Assembly: GCA_032358255.1 (NCBI GenBank)
Contig: JAULBX010000002.1
Span: forward strand, 62,001 to 126,000
Source: Heterotrichella gracilis
Lineage: Eukaryota > Sar > Xanthophyceae > Tribonematales > Xanthonemataceae
Length of the DNA stretch: 64,000 nt
Direction: 5' to 3'
The notes under the pieces were generated by a model. The model did no database searches, was not told where the DNA came from, and was given only the letters and a program-made list of their open reading frames with translations. The position numbers and the translations under genes were made by a program. Of the stretch, positions 34,348 to 42,700 are shown one piece after another. Within the stretch, counting starts at the first letter, position 1; every line of letters begins with the position of its first letter.

Positions 34348-34348
34348 A

Positions 34349-36595
34349 ATGTCTACCTTTTTAAAAAATATATCCATATTAGTTATCGAGGATAATGCCG
34401 GTGACTTTGTTTTGATTGAAGACTATTTAGTTGAGCAACTTAAAAATACAACTATCATCAACTCAAAAACTCTAAAAGAAACTAAAGATATATTAGAGAA
34501 AAAAAATGATTTTGCGATTATATTTCTTGATCTAACCCTGCCCGATGCTAGTGGAAAAAAATTGGTTGACGAAGTTGTAAAAATAGCCGGTAATTCGCCA
34601 ATAATAGCACTTACGGGTCATCAAGATAAAGACTTCGGAATTAAAACGCTTTCTTTAGGCGTTTCAGACTATCTGTTAAAAGATGAGTTGAATGCATCGC
34701 TTTTGCATAAAAGCATTATTTACAATATTGAAAGAAAACGCATTAATACCGAGCTTAAAGAATCTGAAAAAAAATACCGCGATCTTTTTCATTTTAGTCC
34801 AATACCGATGTGGGTAATTGACCCGGAAACATTAAAATTTTTAAATATTAACGACTCTGCCATACAAAATTACGGTTATAGTAGTGCAGAATTTTTATCA
34901 ATGAATTTAAGGGATATTAAACCCGTTGCGGCTTTAGATCAATTAGAGGTATTACTTGTAAAAAACAAAGCCGAAAATGGCTTATCGGGCCAAATCACTT
35001 CGCATCTTAAAAAAAATGGTGATGTAATTACCGTAGAAATTCAAAGCAGTGTAATTAATTTTAATCAAAAAGAGGCTTGGTTGATCTTAGCAACAGACAT
35101 TTCAGAAAAAATAAAAACTCAAGAAGCATTAATTCGAAGCGAGCATTACTTCAAGGCTTTAGTGCAGGATGCAGCAGACTTAATAACTATTTTAGACAGT
35201 GACGGGAATTATAAATATTTAAGCCCATCGTCAAAAACTATTTTTGGTGTTCAAGCTATCGACCTTGTTGGAAAGAATGCTTTTGATCATATACACGAAG
35301 AAGATAGACAAAGGGTAATTAATCAATTTAATCTTTTAAAAAGAAAAAAAAGAGTACAGATCTCACCCTTTCGTTTTAGGAATGCAAAAAATGATTGGAT
35401 CTGGCTTGAGACCATTGCCACAAATATGATGGATGATCCGGCAGTACAGGGTATTGTATCTAACTCAAGAGACATAACATTAAATATAAATTACAATCAA
35501 AAATTAAGGCAAAATTTTGAGCGTTACGAATCTTTGGCGAAAGCCACCAGCGATGCTATTTGGGACCATGATTTTGAAATTGACAGAACCTATATTGCCG
35601 GCGAAGGTTACAGGAATTTATTTGGATATAATTTAGCAAACCAGTTTTCGGAAGATCAATTTTGGGAATCGAAATTGCATCCCGATGAAAAAGAAACCAT
35701 TCTTGCACAACTCGATAATACCATAAACGATCCGAATATAAAGCAATCCGACGTAGAATACAGGTTCTTAAAAGCCGACGGAACGTATGCGCATGTGCGC
35801 GATCGCTTTTTTATAATTCGCGAAAATGGGAAAGCAATAAGAATGTTGGGTGCTAAACAGGATATTACAAAACAAAAAAATGAAGAGCAGGAAAAAGAAA
35901 GACTAATTACAGAATTGATCCAGATCAATAAAGACCTTAAGCAATTCTCATACATCACATCACACAACTTAAGAGGGCCCATTGCAAGTTTACTCGGCTT
36001 ATCTGCTTTGATTGATAATTATAAAATAGAAGATCCTACTTTACAACAAATATTAACCGGCATAAAAAAGGCAACGCATATGTTTGATGATATTATTAAA
36101 GATCTTACCAAAGTCTTAAATATTAAAGATCACATTTCTATTCCGCAAGAAGATCTTCTTGTGGCTGACGCCTTAAACAAGGGTATTGCGCAAAACGAAA
36201 CAATGATCATGGAAATTAATGCAAAAATTGAAAGCGATCTTGGTAACGCTCCGCTTATACATTTTAATAAAGCTTATCTCGAAAGTATTTTCTTTAATCT
36301 TATTTCTAACGCTATAAAATACAGATCGCCCTCACGTGAATTAAAAATTAAAATTAGTACACAAATTATAGGCGATGAAATTGTTTTAAGATGTACCGAT
36401 AATGGCTTAGGGTTGAATGTGGACCTTTATAAAGATCGCTTGTTCAGATTATATCAACGCTTTCACGATCATGGCGAAGGAAAAGGCTTAGGACTTTTTT
36501 TAGTTAAATCACAAATGGAAGCAATGAACGGAAGTATTGACATTGAAAGTACAGTTGGTAAAGGCACTACTTTTATTTTGAAATTTAAAAGATAG
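34349..36595 (+). CDS. Receiver-PAS-histidine kinase hybrid
   Basis: 748 residues from the ATG at 34349, directly after the receiver gene. N-terminal receiver with Asp61 (IIFLDLTLPDASGK) and YLLKDEL; PAS domains at about 145-255, 265-385 and 390-515 (DLFHFSPIPMWVIDPETLKF; FKALVQDAADLITILDSDGN); HisKA with FSYITSHNLRGPIASLLGL (His539; note Asn in place of the usual Asp); HATPase_c with FFNLISNAIKYR, DNGLGLN and GKGLGLFLV. The receiver at the front suggests that it is itself a phosphorylation target of the upstream pair. Confidence 0.92.
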   Translation: MSTFLKNISILVIEDNAGDFVLIEDYLVEQLKNTTIINSKTLKETKDILEKKNDFAIIFLDLTLPDASGKKLVDEVVKIAGNSPIIALTGHQDKDFGIKTLSLGVSDYLLKDELNASLLHKSIIYNIERKRINTELKESEKKYRDLFHFSPIPMWVIDPETLKFLNINDSAIQNYGYSSAEFLSMNLRDIKPVAALDQLEVLLVKNKAENGLSGQITSHLKKNGDVITVEIQSSVINFNQKEAWLILATDISEKIKTQEALIRSEHYFKALVQDAADLITILDSDGNYKYLSPSSKTIFGVQAIDLVGKNAFDHIHEEDRQRVINQFNLLKRKKRVQISPFRFRNAKNDWIWLETIATNMMDDPAVQGIVSNSRDITLNINYNQKLRQNFERYESLAKATSDAIWDHDFEIDRTYIAGEGYRNLFGYNLANQFSEDQFWESKLHPDEKETILAQLDNTINDPNIKQSDVEYRFLKADGTYAHVRDRFFIIRENGKAIRMLGAKQDITKQKNEEQEKERLITELIQINKDLKQFSYITSHNLRGPIASLLGLSALIDNYKIEDPTLQQILTGIKKATHMFDDIIKDLTKVLNIKDHISIPQEDLLVADALNKGIAQNETMIMEINAKIESDLGNAPLIHFNKAYLESIFFNLISNAIKYRSPSRELKIKISTQIIGDEIVLRCTDNGLGLNVDLYKDRLFRLYQRFHDHGEGKGLGLFLVKSQMEAMNGSIDIESTVGKGTTFILKFKR

Positions 36596-36607
36596 GTTCA
36601 AAAAAAA

Positions 36608-37036
36608 TTAATTAGCACCCTCACCCCTGAAACTTGTTTCCGAATATTTATGGTTCTTCGAAACAGATTGTTGTAATATATCAAATATCTCTTCTTTAAT
36701 TACCGGCTTAGTCAACACATTATTAAATCCGGACTCTAAATAATAATCAATATTCTCTGCGTAAGCGGTTACCGCGTATATTTTAAGGTCTTTAGTTTTT
36801 TTACCTTCACGTAACAGCTGCATCACTTTCATACCATCCATCAGATGGTCACCCAGGTTAATATCCAAAAGCACCACATCAAATTCAAATTCCTCAGCAG
36901 CTATTAGTGCTTCTTCGCCACTTGAAACAATATACAGGCTAAAATATTTTTCCAAGAGTACTTTTATTACCAGCATATCTAAATGATTATCTTCAACCAC
37001 AAGCACTGAAGCTTTTTTTACATTATCTATCATCAT
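36608..37036 (-). CDS. Single-domain response regulator
   Basis: 142 residues from the ATG at 37036 (MMIDNVKKASVLVVEDNHLD); longer starts would overlap the upstream gene. Receiver only: Asp58 (DVVLLDINLGDHLMDGMKVM), AVTAYAE and VLTKPV. It converges tail to tail with the receiver-kinase hybrid (12 bp apart) and is 25 bp downstream of the duplicated-domain exported protein, with which it is probably co-transcribed. Confidence 0.85.
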   Translation of the reverse strand: MMIDNVKKASVLVVEDNHLDMLVIKVLLEKYFSLYIVSSGEEALIAAEEFEFDVVLLDINLGDHLMDGMKVMQLLREGKKTKDLKIYAVTAYAENIDYYLESGFNNVLTKPVIKEEIFDILQQSVSKNHKYSETSFRGEGAN

Positions 37037-37061
37037 TTCAAATAATTTTAATTTCTGTTTT

Positions 37062-37958
37062 TTAGAATGATCCGGGGATATGAGCTCTATAATCTGATAC
37101 CGGGTAGAACCTGTTATTACTTTCATCAAACTTTACTAAGCCAAACGGCAAATCAAAACTATCCCGGTCAATACTATTTACACTTGAGTTGTGATAAAGC
37201 TCAGTCTCAAAATTAAATTCATAAAGTGTTGGGTTTTCTTTGTTCAATTCTGTATCTACACTTATTAATAAAGGAACAAATCCCGGTTTTGAGATACGCA
37301 CGGTATACCAAGAATTTTTTGCTAAGGCAAATTCGAATGTTTTATTTACCGATATCAATTTCGAATCAACAACCGTGTTATCCTGAAGCAATTCAACTTT
37401 ATATAAACCTCTTTCTTCTTTTGGCGATCTTAAAATTAAACCGTTCAATTTTAAACAGGTTAAACTTTTTACTGCACTTTCTTCTTTAGGTGCATCAATT
37501 GGGTAAAATCTATTATTTATCTCATCATACTTCACTATACCAACAGGCAAATTTAAACTTGCTTTATCTAAAGTATGTGCCTTACTACTATCAACCAATT
37601 CTGTTTGAAAACGGAATTCATACACGCCACTATTTTCGGGTGTTAATTTTGTATCAACTTTTAAGAATAGAGGAACAAATCCTTCTTTTGTTATACGTAC
37701 GGTATATAATGAGTTTCTTACCAAATTAAATTCAAATGGTTTATTGATAGAAACTAAACTTGAGTCTACAACCACATCTGAATGTATAAGCACTACCTTA
37801 TACAAACCTCTTTCGGCTTTTGGTGATTTTAAGATCAACCCGTTTAATTTTAAGCAAACTCCTGCCGCAGGCTCTTTAGTAGAAGCAAACGTTGTATTTA
37901 CAAATAAGAAGAGACCAATTACCATTAACATTGCCGAAGTGTTTAGTGTCTTTTTCAT
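37062..37958 (-). CDS. Exported protein with an internally duplicated ~125-residue domain
   Basis: 298 residues. Signal peptide MKKTLNTSAMLMVIGLFLFVNTTFA. Two copies of one domain at about 35-155 and 167-290: both run CLKLNGLIL(K/R)SPK.ERGLYKV ... FEF.L..NS.YTVRI.K.GFVPL ... LYEF.F.TEL ... NRFYP. The domain looks like a carboxypeptidase-regulatory/transthyretin-type beta-sandwich. The linked receiver gene downstream suggests that it reports an envelope state to the signalling block (inference). Confidence 0.75.
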   Translation of the reverse strand: MKKTLNTSAMLMVIGLFLFVNTTFASTKEPAAGVCLKLNGLILKSPKAERGLYKVVLIHSDVVVDSSLVSINKPFEFNLVRNSLYTVRITKEGFVPLFLKVDTKLTPENSGVYEFRFQTELVDSSKAHTLDKASLNLPVGIVKYDEINNRFYPIDAPKEESAVKSLTCLKLNGLILRSPKEERGLYKVELLQDNTVVDSKLISVNKTFEFALAKNSWYTVRISKPGFVPLLISVDTELNKENPTLYEFNFETELYHNSSVNSIDRDSFDLPFGLVKFDESNNRFYPVSDYRAHIPGSF

Positions 37959-38268
37959 GATTTAATTTTTTTGATTAATGAATTATTTTATGGTGTAAAG
38001 TTGCGGCGATTAAAAAAGAATAACTTACTGATTTTGGATACAAAACCACATATGTAAGATTTTTTTGAATTTTGTTTACTTTCCAAAATTGGGAAAAAAA
38101 ATTAGTCAGAAGCCCCGGAATCATTGTCAATGCCGAACTCTGAGCCAACTAAAAAGATCTAGTGTTCGCTGAATTTAAATTTCAGATCCCGAAAAATTAA
38201 TACTACAATTATTGATTAACTTAAATTTGTTTAAATTTACACTAAGTTATTTTTAAAAAAATACTCCA
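37959..38268. other. 310-bp divergent intergenic region
   Basis: Holds the promoters of two divergent genes. A perfect TAAATTTG box at 38222-38229 (with TAAATTTA at 38232-38239) lies about 30-40 bp before the plus-strand gene. A TGTAAGA copy is at 38053-38059. Nothing else is recognised. Confidence 0.45.
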
Positions 38269-39693
38269 ATGATCAAGTTAAAACAAGTTATAACTCAGTT
38301 AAACGATAACGATTTTACAAGGATAGATGAGTCTTTTAAAAAAACAAAGGCTGATAATTACTCCCTCCTTTTTCAGTCGTATCGTAGCGGTAGCTTATCG
38401 GACGCTGAAATAATAAAACAGCTGGTTATCAGCTCTAATTCATTTTACGTTTTAAAATCAAGGTTGTATGATAAGATCCAGGAGCATTTATCCGTAGATG
38501 TTTTTAGCACAAGAGAGAACCTTATAAAGCAACTATTGCAGGTGCCAGAGGTTTGTTTTAACATGCCGCGCGAAACGGCAATAGCATTTTTGAATAAACT
38601 TGAAAAAGAACTACTTAAATATGACCTTCATAACGATCTACTTGTTGTATATAGTGCTTTAAAAAAAATGCATCTGTACTCTGAAAAATATTTCTATTAT
38701 TCTCAGTTATTCAATAAACATACTGCTTTTGCATTATCACTCGAAAAAGCCGAAGAGATATTAGGGAACTTTAATCGCATTTTGGGTCGATATAACTTTT
38801 CAAGAAGTCAGCAAGACCTTGATACGCTTTATTTTCTTAATAATGAGATCGCCAATCTATACGCGCTTAACCGCTCGCACCAAATAGAGATCATAAAATG
38901 TTTTATTGAATTACAAATGAATCTTTTCTGCGAAGAAAATAAAAGTAGCGGAACTTCAACGGTCGAGATCATACAAAACATGAGGAAGATCTTTTCCGAA
39001 TTGCCACAAACCTCACCCCAAAAAAAATGGGAAATAGTTTTAGATTACCTTGCATTTGAATACTATCTCTCAATTTCTGAATACAAAACTGCATTGGGTT
39101 TTTATGAAAAAGTAAACGATAATCTACACACTTTACTTTTATACAATAATATTTGTATTACTTCTAAGTTTTTGTGTTCTAAAATAAAGTTTTGTGACGA
39201 AACCGGCCGAAACGAAGATCTTTTGGAAGACCCAAAAACCTTAGAGATGCTTCACGATTCGGAGGATAGCCATGCGCGTGTTGTAATTGCCACATACAAC
39301 GCTATGCTGCATTTTAAACAAAAGAACCTTAAAGAGGCTATAAACTGTTTAAATAACACTTTAAATAATTTTAGTTTTAAGGACTTTTTTCATGAAAGCA
39401 TAAACATTAAACTTACCCTTGCCTATTTCTATTTATTTCAAAAAGAATACGAACTAGTTGAATTAACTTTAAAAAGTGTTTCGCGAAAGATCAAATCAGA
39501 GCAAATAGAAAAATATTACCATGTGTTACATGTAATAAAGATATTTGAATCGGAAATGAACAAGAACGGTAATGCGAAGGCGCTAGCCAAGAATAAGGAT
39601 CTTTTTACGTTATTCATGGCTAATAATAAAAAGAGTAATGAGGTGCTTTCGCACTTGATACCCGAATTAAAAAGAAAATACCAGATAGTTTAG
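38269..39693 (+). CDS. Helical-repeat (TPR-like) protein of unknown function
   Basis: 474 residues, all-helical and cytoplasmic (no signal or span). Degenerate TPR-like pairs can be seen (DYLAFEYYLSISEYKTALGFYEKV; ATYNAMLHFKQKNLKEAINCLNNTL; KLTLAYFYLFQKEYELVELTLKS). Proteins of this size and make-up occur next to two-component genes in Bacteroidota. The stop overlaps that of the convergent receiver gene by three bases. It is probably a protein-interaction scaffold (inference). Confidence 0.7.
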   Translation: MIKLKQVITQLNDNDFTRIDESFKKTKADNYSLLFQSYRSGSLSDAEIIKQLVISSNSFYVLKSRLYDKIQEHLSVDVFSTRENLIKQLLQVPEVCFNMPRETAIAFLNKLEKELLKYDLHNDLLVVYSALKKMHLYSEKYFYYSQLFNKHTAFALSLEKAEEILGNFNRILGRYNFSRSQQDLDTLYFLNNEIANLYALNRSHQIEIIKCFIELQMNLFCEENKSSGTSTVEIIQNMRKIFSELPQTSPQKKWEIVLDYLAFEYYLSISEYKTALGFYEKVNDNLHTLLLYNNICITSKFLCSKIKFCDETGRNEDLLEDPKTLEMLHDSEDSHARVVIATYNAMLHFKQKNLKEAINCLNNTLNNFSFKDFFHESINIKLTLAYFYLFQKEYELVELTLKSVSRKIKSEQIEKYYHVLHVIKIFESEMNKNGNAKALAKNKDLFTLFMANNKKSNEVLSHLIPELKRKYQIV

Positions 39694-40112
39694 AGTTTGT
39701 CTAACATCTCTTGCGTTAAAGGTTTATTTAGGAAGGTAATATCCAACGCTATTTCGCTTGCCTTTTTCTTATCCTCCGGATTTACGGATGACGTTAAAAT
39801 TACAAGTTTTAGATTCTTTAATTTTTCTGGTAGTTTGCTCTTCAGATTCTCAATGAATTGAAAACCGTCCATCATTGGCATATTAAGATCCACAAATATT
39901 ATCTCCGGAAAAATATTAACTGCATCTGTACTTGAAATGGAAAGGTTATTTAAAAATTCAAGCGCGCTTTTACTTCCTGTGTTAATATAAATTTTAGAAG
40001 CAAAATGATTTGCTTCTATGATCTTTTGATTGATGAAATTATCCAGCTCGTTATCGTCCAATAACATCGCATATTTGTATTTGAACTGAGGTTCTTTTCT
40101 TTTCATGATCAC
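39690..40112 (-). CDS. Single-domain response regulator
   Basis: 140 residues (ATG at 40112, or 40106). Receiver with LLDDNELDNFI, Asp75 (IIFVDLNMPMMDGFQFI), VILTSSVNPED and FLNKPL. It belongs to the Bacteroidota receiver type that starts with an extra basic segment and has LDDN-E-D-N-F. No output domain. It is convergent with, and overlaps, the helical-repeat gene. Confidence 0.88.
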   Translation of the reverse strand: MIMKRKEPQFKYKYAMLLDDNELDNFINQKIIEANHFASKIYINTGSKSALEFLNNLSISSTDAVNIFPEIIFVDLNMPMMDGFQFIENLKSKLPEKLKNLKLVILTSSVNPEDKKKASEIALDITFLNKPLTQEMLDKL

Positions 40113-40476
40113 AAAATTTATTATTCTTTTTGGAAAACTTAATTTTAATAAAAGTAAATATAATTTTATTAAAGAAACAATTTATAAAGCTTTTTATCTA
40201 AAATTAAAAGTCAACAGCTTCTGTATTCCAGGATCTTCTACCTCAATTATCTTTTGAAATAAAGGAAGATGTATAGGCTAAAAAAACGCTTTTAAGTACT
40301 ATTAATGGGAATTTCCAATAGGTAAATTTACCTATTAAAAGGTAGGTAAATTTACCTATTTTTTACATCAGCCCAAGATTTTACAAATAAAAGGCCTTTT
40401 CTTTTGTAACTTACTTAAATAACTGTATGCCCTTTTACAAAAACTGTGGTATAGTGTTATTGCTTAAACTAATTGT
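40113..40476. other. Gene-free stretch containing the operator pair
   Basis: 364 bp between divergent genes. The only clear structure is the pair of GGTAAATTTACC palindromes at 40317-40360. The rest is AT-rich and without an evident promoter of the TTTG/TAnnTTTG form. Confidence 0.5.
40317..40360. promoter_or_regulatory. Two palindromic operators, 24 bp apart
   Basis: Site 1 AATAGGTAAATTTACCTATT (40317-40336) is a perfect 20-bp palindrome. Site 2 GGTAGGTAAATTTACCTATT (40341-40360) differs only in the first three bases. Centre-to-centre distance is 24 bp. They lie 117 bp before the STAS-like gene that opens the second kinase block. The same motif forms a four-site array at 46547-46633. Confidence 0.7.
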
Positions 40477-40875
40477 ATGTTAAAAATTCCTCCAAATGTT
40501 ACAGTGCAAGAGTGGCCAGCATCCACTTCATGGATAGATGAAGATGGCATTTTGTATTCGATCTCGAAAAAAAGAGTAACACCACTTTCGCTTGAAGAAA
40601 CAAAAAGATCGATGGATAGGTTTAGCAAAATGGTTGCCGGAAAAAAAATATGTATGCTTGCCGATGTAACACATACAGGAGAATCAACACGCGAAATAAA
40701 AGACTATATAGCCCAGGAATTTCCAAAATATGTAAAAGCGCTTGCAATGGTATCTGATTCTGCCCTTGGAAAAATGCTGGCCAATTTATTTTTTACGATC
40801 AAGACACAGCCCTACCCGACAAAAATATTTAACAACGAAGAAGAAGCTAAAACCTGGCTTAAACACTATTTATAA
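40477..40875 (+). CDS. STAS/SpoIIAA-like protein opening a kinase operon
   Basis: 132 residues, related along its length to the 12449 protein: SWIDEDGILYSISKKRV, GKKICMLADVTHTGESTREI, ALAMVSDSALGKMLANLFFT and FNNEEEAKTWLKHYL. The fold looks like STAS/SpoIIAA, small domains that bind kinases or act in partner-switching. It sits 6 bp before the PAS kinase, so a regulatory contact with that kinase is likely (inference). The Ser in ESTREI or SDSA might be a phosphorylation site, but this cannot be read from sequence. Confidence 0.75.
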   Translation: MLKIPPNVTVQEWPASTSWIDEDGILYSISKKRVTPLSLEETKRSMDRFSKMVAGKKICMLADVTHTGESTREIKDYIAQEFPKYVKALAMVSDSALGKMLANLFFTIKTQPYPTKIFNNEEEAKTWLKHYL

Positions 40876-40881
40876 TCTTTA

Positions 40882-42222
40882 ATGGGCCTAGAAAATTCTG
40901 ACATACACATTGATCACCGCAGCATATTTCATGCCGCACCGGTTCTCTTTCTTATTCTTAAACCTAACGCCCCAAATTTTACCATACTTGATGCAACTGA
41001 TGCCTACTGTGCAGCAACCCAAACAACGCGTTCTGAAATAATTAACAAGGGTTTATTTGAGGTGTTTCCTGACAATCCGGCCGAACTGAATGCTACAGGC
41101 GTTAGCAATTTGAGAATGTCTTTAAATAATGTAATTGAAAAAAAACAGCCTCATAAAATGCAAGTTCAAAAATATGATATACAAGTTACAACAGAAAACG
41201 GTATTTATTTTGAAGAACGATTTTGGAATCCAAAGAATTCACCTGTGCTCGATGAAAATAACCAAGTGCTTTATATCATCCACCAGGTAGAAGATGTTAC
41301 CGGAAGTGTGTACTTACAAAATGAGATCGATAAAAAATCAAAACTAATCAAAGAAAATGATGCGCGAATAAACCAGATACTTAACGCGTTGTTAAAATAT
41401 ACAACACTCGATTTTTCTGAGCGACTTAAAACAACTGATAAAGGAGATGAACTTGACGCTATTGTTGTTGGCCTTAATTCCGTAATTGATGAGTTAGAGA
41501 ATTATATGCTTTTACTCAAAAATTCAAATGCTGAATTAGCATATGCCAACAAAGAACTTGATTCGTTCTCGTATTCTGTTTCTCATGATCTTCGAGCGCC
41601 GTTAAGGGCCATTAACGGATACGCTCAAGTGTTGATAGAAGATTATGGCCATATGCTGAATGAACAGGGAAAACAAACCATAAACATTATTACGAAGAAT
41701 GCCTTTAAGATGGCTGCGCTAATAGACGACCTGCTTACTTTTTCCAGGATAGGAAAACAAGATCTTAAAAAAACTACTTTGAGTATGAGCAAAATTGTAG
41801 ATTCTGTTATTAAGGAATTTACAAACCAGAAACAAAAAAATAATCCGGAATTTATTGTTAAACCATTAGAGAACATTCAAGGCGACAACAATATGATAAA
41901 TCAAGTATTTACAAATCTTATTTCAAATGCTATTAAATATTCTAGTAAAAAAGAAAAGGCTACTATTGAAATAGGTTCCTATAAAGAAAAAGAAAGCGTG
42001 GTTTATTATATAAAAGACAATGGAGCGGGCTTTGATATGAAATATTACAAAAAATTATTTGGTGTATTCCAAAGACTTCACAGCGACTCTGAATTTGAAG
42101 GCACGGGCGTTGGTATAGCCCTGGTACAACGTATTATCAAAAAACATAACGGCGAGGTGTGGGCGGAAGGAGAAGTGGATGCCGGTGCTACTTTTTATTT
42201 TTCAATTCCAATTAAATGCTAA
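40882..42222 (+). CDS. PAS sensor histidine kinase
   Basis: 446 residues, no membrane span. N-terminal PAS fold (SIFHAAPVLFLILKPNAPNF...ATQTTRSEIINKGLFEVFPDNP) at about 12-145; a short HAMP-like helical region at 160-215; HisKA with FSYSVSHDLRAPLRAINGYA (His235); HATPase_c with FTNLISNAIKYS, DNGAGFDMKYYKKLFGVFQR and GTGVGIAL. It belongs to the phytochrome-like kinase group. The receiver 19 bp downstream is the probable partner. Confidence 0.93.
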   Translation: MGLENSDIHIDHRSIFHAAPVLFLILKPNAPNFTILDATDAYCAATQTTRSEIINKGLFEVFPDNPAELNATGVSNLRMSLNNVIEKKQPHKMQVQKYDIQVTTENGIYFEERFWNPKNSPVLDENNQVLYIIHQVEDVTGSVYLQNEIDKKSKLIKENDARINQILNALLKYTTLDFSERLKTTDKGDELDAIVVGLNSVIDELENYMLLLKNSNAELAYANKELDSFSYSVSHDLRAPLRAINGYAQVLIEDYGHMLNEQGKQTINIITKNAFKMAALIDDLLTFSRIGKQDLKKTTLSMSKIVDSVIKEFTNQKQKNNPEFIVKPLENIQGDNNMINQVFTNLISNAIKYSSKKEKATIEIGSYKEKESVVYYIKDNGAGFDMKYYKKLFGVFQRLHSDSEFEGTGVGIALVQRIIKKHNGEVWAEGEVDAGATFYFSIPIKC

Positions 42223-42241
42223 ACAGTATATGATAAACGCA

Positions 42242-42676
42242 ATGCACAACATAGAAATTATTTTAGTAGAAGATAGTATAGAAGATGCCAACCTGGTGAT
42301 ACGTTCGCTAAAAAAAAATAATTTAAGTAACAACATATTACATTTAAAAGATGGCGCCGAAGCACTCGATTTCTTTTTTGGAAAGGGAGAATATACTGAT
42401 AGAAAAATTGAAGACAAACCCAAGCTAATTTTGCTCGATCTTAAAATGCCAAAAATAGATGGGATGCAGGTTTTAACTGAACTTAAAGCTGATGCCCGCA
42501 CGCAAAGCATACCGGTGGTGATTATGACGTCATCGCGCGAAGACCGTGACCTTGTTGAAAGTTATAAGTTAGGTGTTAACGGCTACGTTGTTAAACCCGT
42601 ATCCTTCGAAAATTTTGCACGAGCAGTAGCCGATTTAGGTTTATTCTGGTTAATGGTAAACCAGTCGCCACGTTAA
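42242..42676 (+). CDS. Single-domain response regulator (Rcp-like)
   Basis: 144 residues from the ATG at 42242 (MHNIEIILVEDSIED; the ATG at 42230 is an alternative). Asp66 (LILLDLKMPKIDGMQVL), VIMTSSREDRDLVESY and YVVKPV. It has the same size and type as the receiver at 33910, including the DGAEALDFFFGKGEYTD block. No output domain. Confidence 0.9.
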   Translation: MHNIEIILVEDSIEDANLVIRSLKKNNLSNNILHLKDGAEALDFFFGKGEYTDRKIEDKPKLILLDLKMPKIDGMQVLTELKADARTQSIPVVIMTSSREDRDLVESYKLGVNGYVVKPVSFENFARAVADLGLFWLMVNQSPR

Positions 42677-42700
42677 TAACATTGAAATGCCGAACTTTAA

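Noticed and set aside
34295-34348. Upstream ATG of the receiver-kinase hybrid
   Set aside because: It lies inside the preceding receiver gene; the ATG at 34349 follows its stop by one base and gives a normal receiver N-terminus.
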